NCBI GenBank assembly: GCA_903828455.1
Contig: CAIKMJ010000041.1
Span: 62,001-126,000, forward strand
Length of the DNA: 64,000 nucleotides
From: an uncultured Acidobacteriia bacterium
GTDB lineage: Bacteria > Acidobacteriota > Terriglobia > Bryobacterales > Bryobacteraceae
Reading direction: 5' to 3'
In this document: piece by piece, positions 16,976-26,532 of the stretch
Layout of the letters: the number at the start of each line of letters is the position of its first letter
How positions within the stretch are numbered: the first letter of the stretch is position 1
Position numbers and translations under genes: made by a program
The notes under the pieces: generated by a model
Database searches by the model: none
What the model saw: only the letters and a program-made list of their open reading frames with translations
Told to the model about the DNA's origin: nothing

Positions 16976-18460
16976 ATGAGAACGCTGTTCCTGAACCCGC
17001 CTTCTTTTGAAGGCTTCGATGGAGGCGCCAGTTCCCGCTGGCCCGCTTCGCGCGAGATCGAATCCTACTGGTATCCGGTGTGGCTGTGCTACCCGGCCGG
17101 CATGCTTCCGGACAGCAAGGTCGTCGACGCGCCCCCGCACAAGATCTCCATCGAACAAACGGTGGAAATGGCGAAGGACTTCGAACTCCTCGTACTCTTT
17201 ACTTCGACCCCCGGTTTCGAGGTCGACTGCAAAATCGCCACCATGATGAAGCAGTCGAACCCGAAGATGAAAGTCTGTTTCGTTGGCCCGCCCGTTACGG
17301 TTGAGCCCGAAAAGTCGCTGAACGCCTCGCAGGCCATCGACTTCGTGATCCGTCGCGAATTCGACCACCAGATCGTCGCCTACGCCAACGGTACTCCGCT
17401 CGAAGAAATTCCCGGAGCCAGCTACCGCAAGGACGGCAAGGTCATCAATAACCCGGAAGCGCCCATGATCGAAGACCTCGATTCGCTTCCCTGGGTGACC
17501 AAGACCTACAAGCGCGATCTCGATATTACGCGCTACAACGTTCCGTTCCTGCTGAACCCGTTCCTTTCGCTTTACACTTCCCGCGGTTGCCCCGCGATGT
17601 GCACGTTCTGCCTCTGGCCGCAGACCCACTCCGGCCACCGCTGGCGCCTCCGCTCCACCGACGACATCGTCGCCGAAGTGAAGTATGCACTCGAAGCCTT
17701 CCCCGGCCTGAAGGAAATCTTCTTCGACGACGACACCTTCAACTACCGCAAGGAACGCACCATCGAACTTTGCGCCAAGCTGAAGACGCTGAACTTCACC
17801 TGGTCCTGCACGTCCCGCGTCACCACGGATTTCGACACCCTCAAGGCCATGAAGGAAGCCGGTTGCCGCCTCCTGATTGTGGGCTACGAATCGGGCGATC
17901 CGCAGATCCTCAAGAACATCAAAAAAGGCGCCACCATCGAGATGGCCGAGCGCTTTACGGCGAACTGCAAGAAACTTGGCCTCGTCATCCACGGCGACTT
18001 CATTGTCGGCCTGCCGGGCGAGACCCGCGAATCCATCCGCAAGACGATCGATTTCGCCAAGCGGCTCGACAACGAAACCATTCAGGTTTCGATTGCTCAC
18101 CCTTATCCCGGCACCGAGTTCCACAACTACGCGACGCAGAATAATCTCATTTCGATCGGCAACATCGTCGATGAGCGCGGCAACCAGCTTCCCAAGGTTG
18201 TCTACGAAAATCTGAACGAAGCCGAACTGATGGACTGGGTCGAGCGCTTCTACAGCGAATACTACTTCCGGCCCAAGGTCGTCTGGCGTATGGTCAGCAA
18301 GGTGATCTTCAACTCCCATGACCGCAAGCGCCTGATGAAGGAAGCGCGCGAGTACATGGCTCTCCGCACGCGCCGCCGCAAGTTTATCGCCGAACAGCGC
18401 GAGCAAAACGCCGCGATGTCGGCGAATGCCGCGGCCAGTCGCGCCAATGCCGGTGACTAA
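16976..18460 (+). CDS. hpnJ: Hopanoid biosynthesis radical SAM protein HpnJ
   Basis: 494 residues from ATG at 16976. An N-terminal B12-binding-like domain (about 1-150) is followed by a radical SAM domain with the cluster motif CPAMCTFC (Cys205, 209, 212) and a downstream IFFDDDTF segment. The length and motif pattern match HpnJ. In the known pathway HpnJ carries out the late ring contraction that makes the cyclitol ether head group of bacteriohopanetetrol. Two small EamA genes and hpnI follow with overlaps, an operon consistent with composite hopanoid synthesis. The deacetylase HpnK, expected between HpnI and HpnJ in the pathway, is not in the window. Confidence 0.92.
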   Translation: MRTLFLNPPSFEGFDGGASSRWPASREIESYWYPVWLCYPAGMLPDSKVVDAPPHKISIEQTVEMAKDFELLVLFTSTPGFEVDCKIATMMKQSNPKMKVCFVGPPVTVEPEKSLNASQAIDFVIRREFDHQIVAYANGTPLEEIPGASYRKDGKVINNPEAPMIEDLDSLPWVTKTYKRDLDITRYNVPFLLNPFLSLYTSRGCPAMCTFCLWPQTHSGHRWRLRSTDDIVAEVKYALEAFPGLKEIFFDDDTFNYRKERTIELCAKLKTLNFTWSCTSRVTTDFDTLKAMKEAGCRLLIVGYESGDPQILKNIKKGATIEMAERFTANCKKLGLVIHGDFIVGLPGETRESIRKTIDFAKRLDNETIQVSIAHPYPGTEFHNYATQNNLISIGNIVDERGNQLPKVVYENLNEAELMDWVERFYSEYYFRPKVVWRMVSKVIFNSHDRKRLMKEAREYMALRTRRRKFIAEQREQNAAMSANAAASRANAGD

Positions 18461-18869
18461 CGATCAGTCGGGACTGCATTACAAGACCCGGCTCTTTACC
18501 GTCCTCACCATTCTGACCAACGTCGCGGGTAATTCCGCGCTTACGAAGGGAATGCAGCAGATCGGCGACCCCGGCTCCACGCCGGCGGCCCTGATCGGGG
18601 CGCTGTTTCATCCCTGGGTTGCTCTCGGTGTGGCGCTGCTGATCGTGTGGACCCTCACCCACATGGCGCTGCTCAGCTGGGCCGACCTCAGCTACGTGCT
18701 TCCGGTGACCGCATTCGCTTACGTGCTGACCGAACTCTCCGGTAAGTTTCTGCTCGGCGAATTCATCTCGACGCAGCGCTGGTTCGGCGTCCTTCTCATA
18801 ACGGCAGGCGTTTTCCTGGTTGGACGAACTCCTCCGTCTTCGGTCGATGCGGGCACCACCCCGTCATGA
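18426..18869 (+). CDS. Small EamA/SMR-type membrane protein (first of pair)
   Basis: 147 residues from ATG at 18426, overlapping the end of hpnJ by 35 bp; a second ATG at 18447 would shorten the overlap. Four hydrophobic helices make it a half-size EamA transporter, close in size to SMR and ArnE/ArnF proteins. It ends ATGA-overlapped with a second gene of the same type. Paired short members often form heterodimers that flip lipid-linked sugars, and the place between hpnJ and hpnI suggests a hopanoid or isoprenoid-linked substrate. That role is inference only. Confidence 0.82.
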   Translation: MPRPVAPMPVTNDQSGLHYKTRLFTVLTILTNVAGNSALTKGMQQIGDPGSTPAALIGALFHPWVALGVALLIVWTLTHMALLSWADLSYVLPVTAFAYVLTELSGKFLLGEFISTQRWFGVLLITAGVFLVGRTPPSSVDAGTTPS

Positions 18870-19228
18870 AGTGGATACTCGTCTTCACCGTCATCTGCGC
18901 CACCACCGTTGGCGACGTCTGCCGCTCTCTCGGCATGCGCCAGCACGGTGAAATGCACGAATTCAGTCCGGGTGCCATCGGCCAGGCCTTCGCGGCCGTC
19001 GCCCGCAACTGGCTGGTCATTGTTTCGACCTGCGCCATGGCGGTGAGCTTCTTCTCCTTCATGAAGCTGGTGGCGATCGCGCCGATGAGTTTCGCGGTCC
19101 CCATGTCGGCGGCGACTTTCGTGCCGGAAACGCTGCTCGCCCGCTTCCTCCTCAAGGAGAAAGTTGATTGGCGCCGCTGGATGGGCGTCGGGCTGATCCT
19201 GGTCGGCGTATACTTCATATCTCAGTGA
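18866..19228 (+). CDS. Small EamA/SMR-type membrane protein (second of pair)
   Basis: 120 residues from ATG at 18866, which shares bases with the preceding TGA (ATGA). Four predicted helices; the C-terminal part (LLKEKVDWRRWMGVGLILVG) carries the usual EamA ending with a conserved Lys-Glu loop and a glycine-rich last helix. With its neighbour it makes a likely heterodimeric exporter or flippase like ArnE/ArnF. The next gene, hpnI, overlaps its stop in GTGA fashion, so all four genes look translationally coupled. Confidence 0.85.
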   Translation: MKWILVFTVICATTVGDVCRSLGMRQHGEMHEFSPGAIGQAFAAVARNWLVIVSTCAMAVSFFSFMKLVAIAPMSFAVPMSAATFVPETLLARFLLKEKVDWRRWMGVGLILVGVYFISQ

Positions 19229-20376
19229 CGTTCGTTCCCACAGCGCTCTGCCTGATGACGCTCGACGCGACTGCGCTGCCCGCTCTGATCGTCTTTTGCG
19301 GGATTGCTTACAACACTCTCGCCATCATTGGCGCGATTCGCTTCCGGTTGACCCGGCGCCGCACGCCGCCGCGGTCCTTCGCTCCGCCCGTTTCCATCCT
19401 CAAGCCCATTCGCGGCCGCGACGCGCGCTTTTACGAAGCGATCCGTTCACACGCCACACAGCGTTATCCCAACTTCGAAATCCTGTTCGGAGTTGCTGAT
19501 CCGGACGACCCGGCCCTCGAAGATGTCACCCGCCTGCAGCGCGAATTCCCGCAGATTCCCGTCCGGATCGTCATCGTTCCGCCGAACGACGCCTCGAATG
19601 CCAAGGTTGGATCGCTCGAGGTACTCGCCCGCGCAGCCGCGCACTCGATTCTGCTCGTGAACGATGGCGACATCCTTGTCGATCCCGACTACCTCACCCG
19701 CGTGATCTCCCTGCTGGAAGATCCGGCGACAGGTCTGGTCACCTGCCTTTATCGTGGCCATGGTTCTTCGCTGGCCGCGCGCGCCGAATCGCTCGGCATC
19801 GCTACGGAGTTCGCACCGTCCGTCCTCGTCGCCCGTCTGCTTTCTTCCACCGGCTTCGCGCTCGGCTCCACGATGGCCTTTCGCGCCGCCGACCTTGCTG
19901 CTATCGGTGGGTTCGCGGCGATCCGCGATTATCTTGCCGACGATTATCAGCTCGGCGCCCGCATCTCTGCGCTCGGTAAGCGCGTCGCCATGGCCGATAC
20001 CGTTGTCGAGACCAACCTCGGCGCGGGCACGTGGCTGGACGTCTGGAAACACCAGGTACGCTGGTCCCGCACCATACGCATCTCACGAACGGCCGGGTAT
20101 TTCGGCTATCTGGTGACGCAGGCCACTTTTTGGTGCCTCCTCGCTGCCTGCTTCGGCCACTGGAGAATCGCCCTGGCCGGACTCGCCGTTCGCCTCGCTG
20201 CCGCGGCCGCCGCAATGTCGGCCCTCGGCTTCGGCTCGCCGCTTCAGCTTCTCGCCGTGCCACTTCGCGATCTGTTCGGCCTCGCCGTCTGGGCGGCTGG
20301 TATGATCGGCGACACCGTTGAATGGCGCGGCATCCGCTTCCGTTTGCTCAAAGACGGCCGCATTGAACCGCTGTAA
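19225..20376 (+). CDS. hpnI: Hopanoid biosynthesis glycosyltransferase HpnI
   Basis: 383 residues from GTG at 19225, which overlaps the preceding TGA; ATG at 19255 is an alternative. An N-terminal membrane helix precedes a GT2/GT21 ceramide-glucosyltransferase-like domain: VSILKPIRGRD near the start, NDGDILVD for nucleotide and metal binding, DDYQLGARI, and the QVRW acceptor-side motif. Further hydrophobic helices close the C-terminus. HpnI adds a GlcNAc unit to bacteriohopanetetrol, the first step of cyclitol-ether head-group synthesis. Its position in one operon with hpnJ fixes the assignment. Confidence 0.9.
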   Translation: MTFVPTALCLMTLDATALPALIVFCGIAYNTLAIIGAIRFRLTRRRTPPRSFAPPVSILKPIRGRDARFYEAIRSHATQRYPNFEILFGVADPDDPALEDVTRLQREFPQIPVRIVIVPPNDASNAKVGSLEVLARAAAHSILLVNDGDILVDPDYLTRVISLLEDPATGLVTCLYRGHGSSLAARAESLGIATEFAPSVLVARLLSSTGFALGSTMAFRAADLAAIGGFAAIRDYLADDYQLGARISALGKRVAMADTVVETNLGAGTWLDVWKHQVRWSRTIRISRTAGYFGYLVTQATFWCLLAACFGHWRIALAGLAVRLAAAAAAMSALGFGSPLQLLAVPLRDLFGLAVWAAGMIGDTVEWRGIRFRLLKDGRIEPL

Positions 20377-20392
20377 TGCCCGAAGCACTCTG

Positions 20393-20833
20393 ATGCCTGC
20401 CACCACACCGTTCCTCACCTTCAACGGAAACTGCCGCGCAGCCATGGAATTTTACCGAGACTGTTTTGCTGCCGACCTCTTCCTTCTCCCCTACTCGCAG
20501 GTCCCCGACCTGCCCCCGGCCGCCGCAGCCGCGCCCGAACGCATCATGCACGCGACGCTCTCGGTTCGATCCGGTCCGCGCTCCGGCGATCCCATCCTGA
20601 TGGCTGCCGACACCTTTCCGGGCGCGCCCTACCAGGCCGGCAATAACTTTTCCGTGATGGTGCACTGCGACTCGCTGGAAGAACTCGAACGTCTTTACGT
20701 GGCACTGTCCGCCTCTGGCGACGCCACGTTCCCGCTGCAGGATACATACTGGAATGCGCGCTTCGGCACGCTGACCGATCGGTTCGGCACTCGCTGGGCC
20801 CTCAACTTCCCCCACCCCGCGCCTCGCTCATAA
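20393..20833 (+). CDS. VOC (glyoxalase/PhnB-like) family protein
   Basis: 146 residues from ATG at 20393, 16 bp after hpnI. It is a single vicinal oxygen chelate domain of the PhnB/3-demethylubiquinone-like type: TPFLTFNGNCRAAMEFY at the start, and late DTYWNARFGTLTDRFG typical of these proteins. Members of this subgroup are small cytoplasmic dimers, many without a known substrate; some lack the metal ligands. It may be read through from the hopanoid operon but no functional link is apparent. Confidence 0.85.
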   Translation: MPATTPFLTFNGNCRAAMEFYRDCFAADLFLLPYSQVPDLPPAAAAAPERIMHATLSVRSGPRSGDPILMAADTFPGAPYQAGNNFSVMVHCDSLEELERLYVALSASGDATFPLQDTYWNARFGTLTDRFGTRWALNFPHPAPRS

Positions 20834-20952
20834 GCACCAAATCATAAATCCTGGCTCCCGGAAAAACGAAGCCAATTCCCCCGGCGCTTCCCGCGACGAC
20901 CGGCATTCGGTGCTCCGCAACTTCTTCTTTTATTTCGGGCTAGAGTAGAGGA

Positions 20953-22791
20953 ATGCGCGCGCTTCTCTGCTTTGGTTGCCTGGTTCTGCTCTCTGCCGCC
21001 ACGTTGCCCGCGGCCCTGTTTTCCAACAGCTCACTGACCGGCAAGTATTTCGCCCGGCATGTGGAATTTACCACCGATACGGCCAATAATGTGACGGACG
21101 CCCGCAGCATTATCGGGGTGATCACGTTCGACGGCAACGGGAACTATTCCTTCACCGGGCAGCAAGCCGTCGGGACGGCGTCGGCGGCTTCCTACAGCGT
21201 GAGCGGTACCTACACGATGAGCAACGCAGGCATCGTGAGCCTCACCAATCCGCAGAAGAGCACGTTCAGTCTCAATGCGCGCTTTGGGACGGAAGCTCTG
21301 ATCGGCTCCAGTACGGAGGCATCGGGCAATACGTTCGATCTGTTTGTCGCAATACCCGCACCATCGGCCGCGCAAACAACCGCTGGAGTCGGTGCTGCCT
21401 GGTCGGGTACCGATTTCGAGCTGACCGCCGCCTCAACATCTCAGGTGCGTGATTCCATCGTCTCCATGACTCTCGATGGCCAGGGCAATATCAGCGTTCT
21501 CAGCCTTCTTGGCCACGCCGCAAATGTGAACAGCGGCGCTGAACTCAGCCAGAACCTTTCCGGCGGCTCCTACAGTGTGAACAGCGACGGCAGCGGGTCG
21601 ATCTCCTTTCCCGGCCAGGCGGGCATCGGCGGTTCGGGCGCGCTGCTGTCGACGGCGCTGCGGACGCTGTACATTTCCAAATCCGGTAACGTGATTCTCG
21701 CCGGGTCGGCCGGTGCGCACGATATCTTCGTCGGGATTCGGGCTTCCGGCAGTGCCGTTTCGCTGACCAATGGGCAGTCGTTCTGGGGCGGCGGCATTCG
21801 GGTGGATTCCACAGGCTCGGCCGATAGTTTTGCCGGATCGAGCACCACGATTGCGACCGACGCCTCGTTTATCAGTACGCAGAGGCTCCACGAAACGGGG
21901 TACGCGGCGTTTAACGTGACTGCTGCTTCGGTCTACACGGTCGCTTCCGATGGAACCGGATCGCTCGGACCGAAGAAGATCGCCGTCGGGCAGGGCGGCA
22001 GTCTGGTGACTGCGAACGTGGGGAATCCGCAGGATCCGACCGGCTACGAGATCGGGTTCTTTGTCGCGATCCCGCCGGTTTCCGGCAGCGGCGTTTTCGT
22101 CAATCCGCAGGGGATTGTGAACTCCGCCAGCAATGCGCCCGCCGGGGACGCGATTTCACCCGGGGAATTCATTACCATATACGGGAGCGGACTGGCGACG
22201 GCCACCGCGCAGGCCGCGGCGCTGCCTTTCCCGAAGTCGCTGGGCGGCGTTACCGTCTCGATCAACGGCACACCGGCGCCGCTCTATTTCGTTTCTGCCG
22301 GACAGATCAACTGCATCGTGCCCTACGGCGTGACCGGTTCCAGTGCCACTATCGTCGTGACCAGCGGCACAAGCACCGCCACTTCCGTAACCGTGCCACT
22401 GGCGAAAACCTCGCCAGGCGTCTTCACCGTGGACAACTCCGGTACGGGTAACGGCGCCATAACGCACGCCATCGGCACGCTGGTGAGTGCCGCGAATCCG
22501 GCAACCAAAGGTGAGACGCTGGTGATGTATTTGTCCGGGCTCGGGCCGCTGACGACGCCGGTAAACGATGGCGCCGGGGCGACGGCTGCCAACAACGCGG
22601 TCACGCAACTGGCGGTGTATGTGGCCGGCGTTGCCTCCCCATCCGTTACGTATCAGGGACTTACGGTGGAGGCAGGGCTTTACCAAATCAACTTCGTCGT
22701 GCCTCCGAATCTGACGCTCAGCGGCCCGCTGCCGCTGGCCATTCAAACCCCGGAGGCGTATAACGATACCGCCACTTTGGCGGTCCAGTAG
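20953..22791 (+). CDS. Secreted protein with C-terminal TIGR03437 domain
   Basis: 612 residues from ATG at 20953, with a GAGTAGAGGA stretch upstream. A signal peptide (MRALLCFGCLVLLSAATLPAA) is followed by about 400 residues of repeated beta-rich, Gly/Ser/Thr-rich sequence with duplicated 'GNGNYSFTG'/'GQGNISVLS' patches. From about residue 400 comes the Solibacter-type TIGR03437 domain, with ISPGEFITIYGSGLA, YFVSAGQINCIVPY and LSGLGPLT. The domain is common at the C-terminus of extracellular proteins in this group. Likely a surface or secreted protein; function unknown. The same domain ends the subtilase at 35783-39145. Confidence 0.88.
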   Translation: MRALLCFGCLVLLSAATLPAALFSNSSLTGKYFARHVEFTTDTANNVTDARSIIGVITFDGNGNYSFTGQQAVGTASAASYSVSGTYTMSNAGIVSLTNPQKSTFSLNARFGTEALIGSSTEASGNTFDLFVAIPAPSAAQTTAGVGAAWSGTDFELTAASTSQVRDSIVSMTLDGQGNISVLSLLGHAANVNSGAELSQNLSGGSYSVNSDGSGSISFPGQAGIGGSGALLSTALRTLYISKSGNVILAGSAGAHDIFVGIRASGSAVSLTNGQSFWGGGIRVDSTGSADSFAGSSTTIATDASFISTQRLHETGYAAFNVTAASVYTVASDGTGSLGPKKIAVGQGGSLVTANVGNPQDPTGYEIGFFVAIPPVSGSGVFVNPQGIVNSASNAPAGDAISPGEFITIYGSGLATATAQAAALPFPKSLGGVTVSINGTPAPLYFVSAGQINCIVPYGVTGSSATIVVTSGTSTATSVTVPLAKTSPGVFTVDNSGTGNGAITHAIGTLVSAANPATKGETLVMYLSGLGPLTTPVNDGAGATAANNAVTQLAVYVAGVASPSVTYQGLTVEAGLYQINFVVPPNLTLSGPLPLAIQTPEAYNDTATLAVQ

Positions 22792-22902
22792 CCGTTGTAT
22801 GTCTTTGGGCAGCAGTTTTTTTGGCCGATATTTTGTATGAAATACCGAGCGGATTTTTGCAACATGGTGTTAAGCAGAGTGCATGGACGGAGGAAAGTAA
22901 CG

Positions 22903-24919
22903 ATGTCAGGAACTTCCCGAAGGAACGCCGCGGCCGCCGGGCCGATTCTTGCCGCATTCGCGTGCATGGCGGTGGCAGGCGGCGGGGCGATGCTGCTGCG
23001 TGCGCAGACTCTGAGCGATCTGGTTCCGCAGTCGCCGGTGAGCGACCCCACGTGCCCGTTTTTCGGCAATGACGCACAGGGCACCCTCGCCCAGCAGGCG
23101 GCGACGGGGCAGACGGCATCGATCCGGCGATTCGGTCCGGCGCCCCGAGCTGTTTCAAGCCAGGCGCAGCTGACTGCGCTGACCAACCAGGTCCTGGCCC
23201 AGCTTCCGCCCGCTCCGGGCGGCGGGCGCACGGGAGGCTCCATCGATCTGAGCAAAGCGGGGCTGATCGATCAGTACATCTTCAGCGCCCTGCAGAGTGC
23301 TGGTGTACAGCCAGCCGATCCGACCACGGACTGGGAATTCATCCGTCGCGTGACGCTCGATCTCACCGGGCGCATTCCGAATCCCACCGACGTGCTCGCC
23401 TTCGTGGCCGACGCCACGCCGAATAAGCGCGCCAACCTGGTCAATAAGCTGATTGGGTCGTCCACATGGGTCGACAAGTGGACCATGTACTACGGCGACC
23501 TGCTGCAAAATAATTCGTCCAATTCGCAGATCAACCGCTACGCTCCGGGCGTGCTCGCCTTCTACAACTACATCAAGTCGTCGCTGGCAGCCAACAAACC
23601 GTACAACCAGATCGCTACCGAACTGATCACGGCGCAGGGAGCGAACAGCTACACGACGGGCGAAATCAATTACGTGACGGGCGGCGTCGTCACGGGCGGA
23701 CCGCAGCAGGACATCTGGGATCAGCAACTGGTGAATATCGTCGGGAATTTTCTCGGGATTGCACACCAGAACTGCCTGCTCTGTCACAACGGGGCGGGCC
23801 ATCTGACGGGACTCAGCCTGTGGGGCGGCCAGCAAACCAGGCTGGCGGCCTGGGGGCATGGCGGCCTTCCTGGCGCACACGGACACCTACAGTACGGCGG
23901 TGTCTTCGGCATCCGTGACTCCGCGGTACTGGACCATCATCGACGGCGCCAAGGGTTACACCGGCAACTATGCGCTTAATACGACGACCGGCAACCGGCC
24001 GCCGCGCCAGCCGGTGGGGACCATCACGACAGTCGCGCCCGCGTATATCTTCACCGGCGAGCAGCCCAAAACGGGGGAAAACTACCGTGCCGCGCTGGCC
24101 CGGATGATCACCGCGGATCCGCAGTTCGCGCGCGCCACCGTCAACTACATGTGGGCGTACTTTTTCGGCGTCGGTCTGGTCGACCCGCCGGATCAGTTCG
24201 ATCCGGCCCGCCTCGATCCGGACAATCCGCCGCCGGCGAGTTCCGGTTATACGCTGCAGCCTTCTAATCCCCGGCTCTTGCAGGCGCTGACAAAAGCGTT
24301 CATTGCCAATAATTTCGATCTGCAGTGGTTGCAGAAGCAGATTGTGAATTCCCAGGCGTACCAGTTGTCGTCCCGCTACGACGGCACCTGGAACGACTCA
24401 TGGGACAACCTGTTCGCCCGCAAGCTGGTGCGCCGCTTGTGGGGTGAAGAGGTTCACGATGCGATTACCGTATCGAGCGGTCAGCTTCCGAGCTACACGA
24501 TGGACACCTACGGGACCATCAGCTACGCCATGCAGTTCCCCGAACCGCTGGCCACGCCCGACGGAGCCAGCGGCAACATCACCAACTTCCTCGACTCGTT
24601 CCTGCGCGGCAATCGCGACAGCCAGCCGCGCAGCGGGTCCGGCTCGATTCTGCAGGCGCTGAATCTGATGAACGATTCGCTGATCCTGACCCGCCTCAGC
24701 TCCACCGGGCCGGCGGGCAGCCTGCTGGCCAGCAACATCAATCTTCCGAATACCCAGCTGGTGAATAATCTGTTCCTTGCGGTGCTCTCACGCTACCCCA
24801 CCACACAGGAAATGGCGACGGCCCTGGGCAATCTTTCGAATTCGGCAACCCGGACGCAGGAGGCCCAGAATCTGCTGTGGGCGCTCTACAACAAAGTGGA
24901 TTTCATCTTTAACTACTAG
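22903..24919 (+). pseudogene. DUF1549/DUF1553 cytochrome-type protein, interrupted by a frameshift
   Basis: The gene starts at ATG 22903 with GAGGAAAG upstream and has an N-terminal hydrophobic signal. DUF1549 features (FIRRVTLDLTGRIPNPTDV) and a heme-like CLLCH (about 23776-23790) lie in the first frame, which stays open to 23979. The protein then continues in another frame from about 23858 to 24919 with DUF1553-type sequence (FARKLVRRLWGEEVHDAI and a C-terminal LSRYPTTQEM). The frames join at a run of five G (23852-23856): removing one G gives a continuous reading LAAWGMAAFLAHTD. It could be a sequencing error or a recent mutation. The intact DUF1501 partner follows 15 bp later, as is usual for such pairs. 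Confidence 0.85.
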
Positions 24920-24934
24920 AGGCGGGGGAATATC

Positions 24935-26347
24935 ATGATCGGACAGGAAAAATTCACAAAGTTCGTCGAAAAATACCCGCATCCGCACCGGACGTTTTCG
25001 CAGCGGCCCGATATCAGCCGCCGGAAGTTCTTCCAGGTCGCCGGGGCCGGCGTCACCGCCTCCTACTTCGCACTCAACAAAGCGCAGGCCTGTACCGAGC
25101 AGGTTTCTCAGCAGATTTCACTGCAGAATAAAGCGAAGAATGTCATCTTCATTCTGCTGGCCGGCGCGCCCAGCCATACCGATACCTTCGATCTCAAAGT
25201 GGTGAACGGCACCACGCCGGCCGCCATGAAACCGACAACGGTGAACGGCGTGAACTGGCCAATGGGACTTCTGCCCAAGCTGGGCGCACAACTCGGCAAC
25301 ATGTCTATCGTGCGCTCCATGCAGTCCTGGGCGCTGGTACACAGTCTGGCGCAGCGGTGGACGCAGATCGGGCGCAATCCATCGGCGGCACTGGGCAATA
25401 TCTCGCCCAACATCGGCAGCGTGGTGGCGCTGGAAACGGCGGCCGCGCGCCAACCCAATCAAATCTTCCCGGGCTTCCTGGGCCTCAATTCGCCGCTGGC
25501 GGCCGACAATGGCTATTTCCCTGCAACGTACGCGCCGTTTTTGGTGGTGCCGTCGACCGCCGGCATTCCCAATACAACCAATGCCAATGGTCAGGCGCGC
25601 TATAACACTGAATTCCAGCGGATTCACCAGCTTGACGACGCACTGCGGGTGCATTCGCCCCTGGGTACTACGGTTCAGGATTACGACGAATTCTATTCGG
25701 CCGCGAACAATCTGATGTACAACCCCGTGGTGCAGCAGGCCTTTACCTTTTCGACGGCGGACAGCCTCCGCTATGGCAGCACGAGCTTCGGCAACGCCTG
25801 CCTGATCGCCAAACAGGTACTGGCGGCCAACCAGGGAACGCGCTACATCGAAATTACGCTGGGCAGCTGGGACATGCACATCGACATTTATGGTGCGCAG
25901 AACCCGAAGGGAAATAACCTTTTCACGATGTGCCCGCAACTGGACAACGGCGTCGGCGCATTGCTGGGTGATCTGCAGGCCGGCGGCTTGCTGAAAGACA
26001 CCCTTGTGGTGATGGCAGGCGAGTTCGGTCGTACCGTCGGGCAGGTGACGCCGGCGCTGGGGCGCGATCACCTGCCGCAGCAATCGGTGGTCTTTGCCGG
26101 CGGCGGCGTCACCGGTGGAAAGATCATCGGCAAGACAACGCCGGATGGTTCGGACACGGCAGACTTCGGCTGGTCGCGCCAGCGTTACGTCAAGCCGGAG
26201 GACGTGGAGGCGACAATCTACTCCGCGCTTGGCATCAACTACACGACCGTCCGCTGCGACGACCCGTTCCTGCGTGGATTCGAGTATGTGCCGTTCTCGA
26301 GCGAGAATCTGTACGGCCCGATCGACGAACTTTGGACTCCCGCGTAG
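24935..26347 (+). CDS. DUF1501 family protein, Tat-exported
   Basis: 470 residues from ATG at 24935, with AGGCGGGG upstream. The N-terminus carries a Tat signal, SRRKFFQVAGAG, starting near residue 27. The body matches DUF1501, a family related to alkaline phosphatase or sulfatase folds: VIFILLAGAPSHTDTFD after the signal, GEFGRT and GRDHLP near 350-370. These proteins almost always lie beside a DUF1549/DUF1553 gene, as here, and are abundant in Acidobacteria and Planctomycetes. The biochemical role is unknown. Confidence 0.92.
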   Translation: MIGQEKFTKFVEKYPHPHRTFSQRPDISRRKFFQVAGAGVTASYFALNKAQACTEQVSQQISLQNKAKNVIFILLAGAPSHTDTFDLKVVNGTTPAAMKPTTVNGVNWPMGLLPKLGAQLGNMSIVRSMQSWALVHSLAQRWTQIGRNPSAALGNISPNIGSVVALETAAARQPNQIFPGFLGLNSPLAADNGYFPATYAPFLVVPSTAGIPNTTNANGQARYNTEFQRIHQLDDALRVHSPLGTTVQDYDEFYSAANNLMYNPVVQQAFTFSTADSLRYGSTSFGNACLIAKQVLAANQGTRYIEITLGSWDMHIDIYGAQNPKGNNLFTMCPQLDNGVGALLGDLQAGGLLKDTLVVMAGEFGRTVGQVTPALGRDHLPQQSVVFAGGGVTGGKIIGKTTPDGSDTADFGWSRQRYVKPEDVEATIYSALGINYTTVRCDDPFLRGFEYVPFSSENLYGPIDELWTPA

Positions 26348-26379
26348 CGCCGCGCCGGCTCCCCTCGCCAAAGGCTCGC

Positions 26380-26399
26380 GCCCGGCAGTCCTGTCGGGC
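26380..26399 (+). terminator. Hairpin after the DUF1501 gene
   Basis: GCCCGGCAG and CTGTCGGGC form a nine-base stem (one G-T pair) with a two-base loop, 32 bp after the stop. There is no T run, so intrinsic termination is uncertain. Confidence 0.3.
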
Positions 26400-26532
26400 G
26401 ATGAGTTCCGTTCCGGTGACCGCCAGGCCTCTCGTGGCCTGATTGCGCGCCGGCACGAAATGTGAGACAAGCCGTTCGGGATGCGGCAGTTTCAGAAGCG
26501 GACGGAACGCTGCCGGCCGCTATCCTTACCTT

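Noticed and set aside
16772-18406. Long minus-strand frame opposite hpnJ
   Set aside because: Shadow of a well-supported radical SAM gene.
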